Below, piece after piece: positions 6,036 to 7,742 of a DNA stretch of 7,742 bases. This DNA is from Acidimicrobiaceae bacterium. GTDB taxonomy: Bacteria; Actinomycetota; Acidimicrobiia; Acidimicrobiales; Palsa-688. The notes under the pieces were generated by a model. It made no database searches. It was not told the DNA's origin and saw only the letters and a list, made by a program, of their open reading frames with translations. The DNA lies in assembly GCA_030838025.1 (NCBI GenBank), contig JAUTXM010000032.1:1-7742 (forward strand), in the 5' to 3' direction. The stretch's first letter is position 1. The number at the start of each line of letters is the position of its first letter. A program made the position numbers and the translations under genes.

Positions 6036-6328
6036 CCCGACGCCTCTCTGATCGTCACCTGATCCCCATTCTGCGGGTCACTCGGCAGCCCCGCGCAGTG
6101 ATACCCCGCTCGGCGGGGAGCGAGCAACCTCGTGCCCACGCACGGTCGTACTAGCGACTTCCCGGTGTTTGCTGCTGTGGGCGGAGCAGCCGCCATGGCA
6201 GCGGTGATGCTCCCCGGTCCGCCCTACCTATCAACAACTCGTATTTACAAGGTAGTAGCCCGCTAGAAAGCTGATTCGCCGCTTCGTTACTAGCATGAAC
6301 GGGGAAATACCAGTTACGCTGCGAGGGG
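6036..6328. other. Divergent intergenic region before the molybdate operon
   Basis: No gene is seen in these 293 bases. Contents: the ribosome site of the minus-strand XRE gene (6043-6049); a hairpin CCCCGC-TCG-GCGGGG (6104-6118); a second hairpin GCTGCT-N8-AGCAGC (6171-6190); and an AT-richer segment from about 6225 to 6300 flanked by the inverted pair CTACCT (6224-6229) and AGGTAG (6250-6255). This segment is the most likely site for the promoter of the HTH-TOBE/modA operon. TTTACA (6244-6249) and TACTAG (6288-6293) look like hexamers but are not correctly spaced with each other. GTTAC occurs at 6286 and 6313. Confidence 0.4.
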
Positions 6329-6724
6329 ATGCCCACATTCACTGTTGGCCAAGCGGCGGAACTGCTTGGCGTGAGCGCGGACACTGTTCGGCGTTGGGTC
6401 GACGACGGCCAGATCCCCTCGGTGCGTACCCCGGGCGGCCGACGCCGGGTGGATGGCGAGGGTCTGGCCCGGTTTTCGGCCGAACGGGCACCCAACCCCT
6501 CGTCCCTGCCCGTATCCGAGTCCGCCCGCAACCACTTCCCCGGGATCGTGACCAAGGTGACCAAGGACACGGTCATGGCCCAGGTCGAGATCCAGGCCGG
6601 CCCGTTCCGGGTCGTGTCGCTCATGAGCCGTGAGGCAGCCGACGAACTCGAACTCGCCCCGGGTGTGCTGGCCGTGGCGTCGGTGAAGTCCACCAACGTC
6701 GTGATCGAAGTCGCCCAGCCTTGA
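6329..6724 (+). CDS. MerR-like HTH / TOBE (molbindin) regulator of molybdate uptake
   Basis: A 131-residue protein with two modules. Residues 4-50 are a winged HTH of the MerR/excisionase type (FTVGQAAELLGVSADTVRRW, then the wing TPGGRRRV). Residues about 68-131 are one TOBE/molbindin domain (FPGIVTKVTKDTVMAQVEI, ending VASVKSTNVVIEV), a fold that binds molybdate or tungstate in ModE, ModC and small molbindins. The architecture differs from enteric ModE, which has a LysR-like HTH and two TOBE domains. Such HTH-TOBE proteins are known beside actinobacterial modABC, and the next gene here is modA, so a molybdate-responsive regulator is inferred. The ATG at 6329 follows GAGGGG directly, an unusually short ribosome-site spacing. 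An ATG at 6295 lies in another frame and is not the start. The stop is 14 bases before the modA ATG, so the two are co-transcribed. Confidence 0.87.
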   Translation: MPTFTVGQAAELLGVSADTVRRWVDDGQIPSVRTPGGRRRVDGEGLARFSAERAPNPSSLPVSESARNHFPGIVTKVTKDTVMAQVEIQAGPFRVVSLMSREAADELELAPGVLAVASVKSTNVVIEVAQP

Positions 6725-6730
6725 AGGAGG
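6724..6730 (+). promoter_or_regulatory. Strong ribosome binding site of modA
   Basis: AAGGAGG overlaps the last base of the upstream stop codon and lies 8 bases before ATG 6739. It fixes this ATG as the start over the in-frame TTG at 6721. Confidence 0.85.
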
Positions 6731-6738
6731 CCATCCCC

Positions 6739-7557
6739 ATGCACTCGCGCCCGTTGCTCCGTTTGGTCCCGGTGGTCGTCGCGTCGGCCCTGGCGCTAGC
6801 CGCGTGCTCATCGTCCAAGACCGCCACGACGTCCTCCACGACGGGCTCCCCGCCAAGCTCGAGCACCACTGGCGCCCCGATCACCGGCAAGCTCAACGTG
6901 TTCGCGGCGGCGTCGCTGACCGGGTCGTTCAACTCCGCCAAGACGGCCCTGGTCGCCGCCAATCCCGGCTTGACCCTGACCTACAACCTCGCGGGCTCCA
7001 ACGCCCTGGTCGCCCAGATCGTCCAGGGTGCCCCTGCCGACGTGTTCGCATCGGCCGACACCAAGAACATGCAGAAACTCGTCGACAGCGGACTGGTCGA
7101 GGCGCCCGTCACCTTCGCCAAGAACAAGCTCGAGATTGCCGTGGCGCCGGGCAACCCGAAGCACATCATCGGTCTGGCCGACCTGGCTAAACCGGGTGTC
7201 TCGGTCGTCCTCGAGGCGGTCGGCGTCCCCGCCGGTGACTACACCCGACAGGTGCTGGCGTCGAAGAACATCACGGTGACTCCCAAGTCATTGGAGACCG
7301 ATGTCAAATCTGCGGTCGCCAAGGTGACCGCGGGTGAGGCCGACGCCACCGTCGTGTACGTCACTGATGTCAGCGCGGCCGGAGCCACCGTCACGGGCGT
7401 CATGGTTGCCGACGCCGACCAGCCCGCGATCACCTATCCGATTGCCGTCGTCAAGGCCACGAAGAATCCCGCCGCCGCTCGTGCGTTCGTAACCTCTGCG
7501 GTCTCGGGCCGGGTGCAACAGGCAGTGGAGGCCGCCGGTTTTCTCCCGCCCACGTAG
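6739..7557 (+). CDS. modA: Molybdate ABC transporter substrate-binding lipoprotein ModA
   Basis: A 272-residue periplasmic-binding-type lipoprotein. Residues 1-22 are a signal peptide (Arg at 4 and 8, hydrophobic core) ending in lipobox LAAC, with lipidated C23. A Ser/Thr/Pro-rich tether (24-49) then leads to the binding fold. ModA signatures follow in order: LNVFAAASLTGSF (S59), YNLAGSNALVAQI (S87), GAPADVFASAD, VGVPAGDYTRQVL (A165), ETDVKSAVAKV (V189) and ATVVYVTDV (Y207). By alignment by eye these positions correspond to the oxyanion ligands known from E. coli ModA (S12, S39, A125, V152, Y170). It captures molybdate (or tungstate) outside the membrane and delivers it to the ModB permease and ModC ATPase for molybdenum cofactor synthesis. 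The start is fixed by AAGGAGG 8 bases upstream. It is preceded by the HTH-TOBE regulator; modB is not reached within the window. Confidence 0.93.
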   Translation: MHSRPLLRLVPVVVASALALAACSSSKTATTSSTTGSPPSSSTTGAPITGKLNVFAAASLTGSFNSAKTALVAANPGLTLTYNLAGSNALVAQIVQGAPADVFASADTKNMQKLVDSGLVEAPVTFAKNKLEIAVAPGNPKHIIGLADLAKPGVSVVLEAVGVPAGDYTRQVLASKNITVTPKSLETDVKSAVAKVTAGEADATVVYVTDVSAAGATVTGVMVADADQPAITYPIAVVKATKNPAAARAFVTSAVSGRVQQAVEAAGFLPPT

Positions 7558-7602
7558 GCCCCGCAAGGCCCGGACCGACCGAGCACCGGGCGTCCCGTCC
7601 GG

Positions 7603-7710
7603 TTCGCCGACCCCGCCGCCTGCGCCGACCCCACCGCCCGCGCCGACCGCAGCGATCCCGCCGGCCGCAGCGACCCCGCCGACCGCAGCGACCCCGCGGT
7701 CCCCGGCGAC
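7603..7710 (+). repeat. Degenerate 18-bp tandem repeats downstream of modA
   Basis: Six 18-base units begin at 7603, 7621, 7639, 7657, 7675 and 7693. The clearest copies are GACCGCAGCGATCCCGCC (7645-7662), GGCCGCAGCGACCCCGCC (7663-7680) and GACCGCAGCGACCCCGCG (7681-7698). The whole stretch 7558-7742 has no stop in any frame and no ATG, GTG or TTG on the plus strand, so coding status is undecided. It may be a non-coding spacer or part of an extended start of the next gene. Confidence 0.7.
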
Positions 7711-7742
7711 CCGGCAGGCCCGGGCAGCGCGAGCCGCGCGAG

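Noticed and set aside
6295..6633. Open frame starting at ATG 6295
   Set aside because: It overlaps the HTH-TOBE gene in a different frame and gives a Gly/Arg/Pro-rich translation with no domain.
7558..7742. Read-through extension of modA past its TAG
   Set aside because: The frame is open after the stop, but so are all other frames of this stop-poor GC-rich stretch, and ModA already has its normal full length.

Overview
The window is GC-rich. It has dense GC3-biased genes, GTG starts, a KdpE-type regulator, a Ser/Thr-rich lipoprotein linker and a MerR-like/TOBE regulator next to modA. These traits suggest a high-GC actinomycete (Actinomycetota, possibly Acidimicrobiia-like); this is an inference from style, not a sequence match.

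Layout: (i) 1-61 is probably the tail of an upstream gene, plausibly the KdpD sensor kinase. It is followed by kdpE (81-758), a response regulator of the high-affinity K+ ATPase, and a small YnfA-family membrane protein (823-1158). (ii) After a 206-base gap holding a terminator-like hairpin and an elaborate inverted-repeat structure comes a two-gene signalling operon. The first gene is a 954-residue membrane hybrid histidine kinase (1365-4229: sensor, HisKA, HATPase, REC, HPt). Four bases later comes a REC-GGDEF diguanylate cyclase (4234-5169) with intact GGEEF and RxxD sites. Together they read as a His-Asp-His-Asp phosphorelay ending in c-di-GMP synthesis. A GC-rich hairpin directly after the cyclase probably ends the transcript.

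(iii) 5170-6300 is a scarred accessory zone between two ordinary operons. It holds a solitary hairpin resembling IS200/IS605 (tnpB-type) right ends, a fragment of a glycine-rich exported-type protein with no proper start or end, and, on the minus strand, an XRE-family repressor gene broken by a one-base frameshift and a 9-bp duplication. (iv) 6329-7557 begins a molybdate operon: a MerR-like HTH-TOBE regulator (functional analogue of ModE) and the molybdate-binding lipoprotein ModA. The window ends in a stretch of degenerate 18-bp tandem repeats where modB would be expected to follow.

The strongest candidates for something unusual are the competing-helix element just upstream of the hybrid kinase gene, the kinase-to-cyclase relay with its repeat-built linkers, and the decay zone at 5170-6300.
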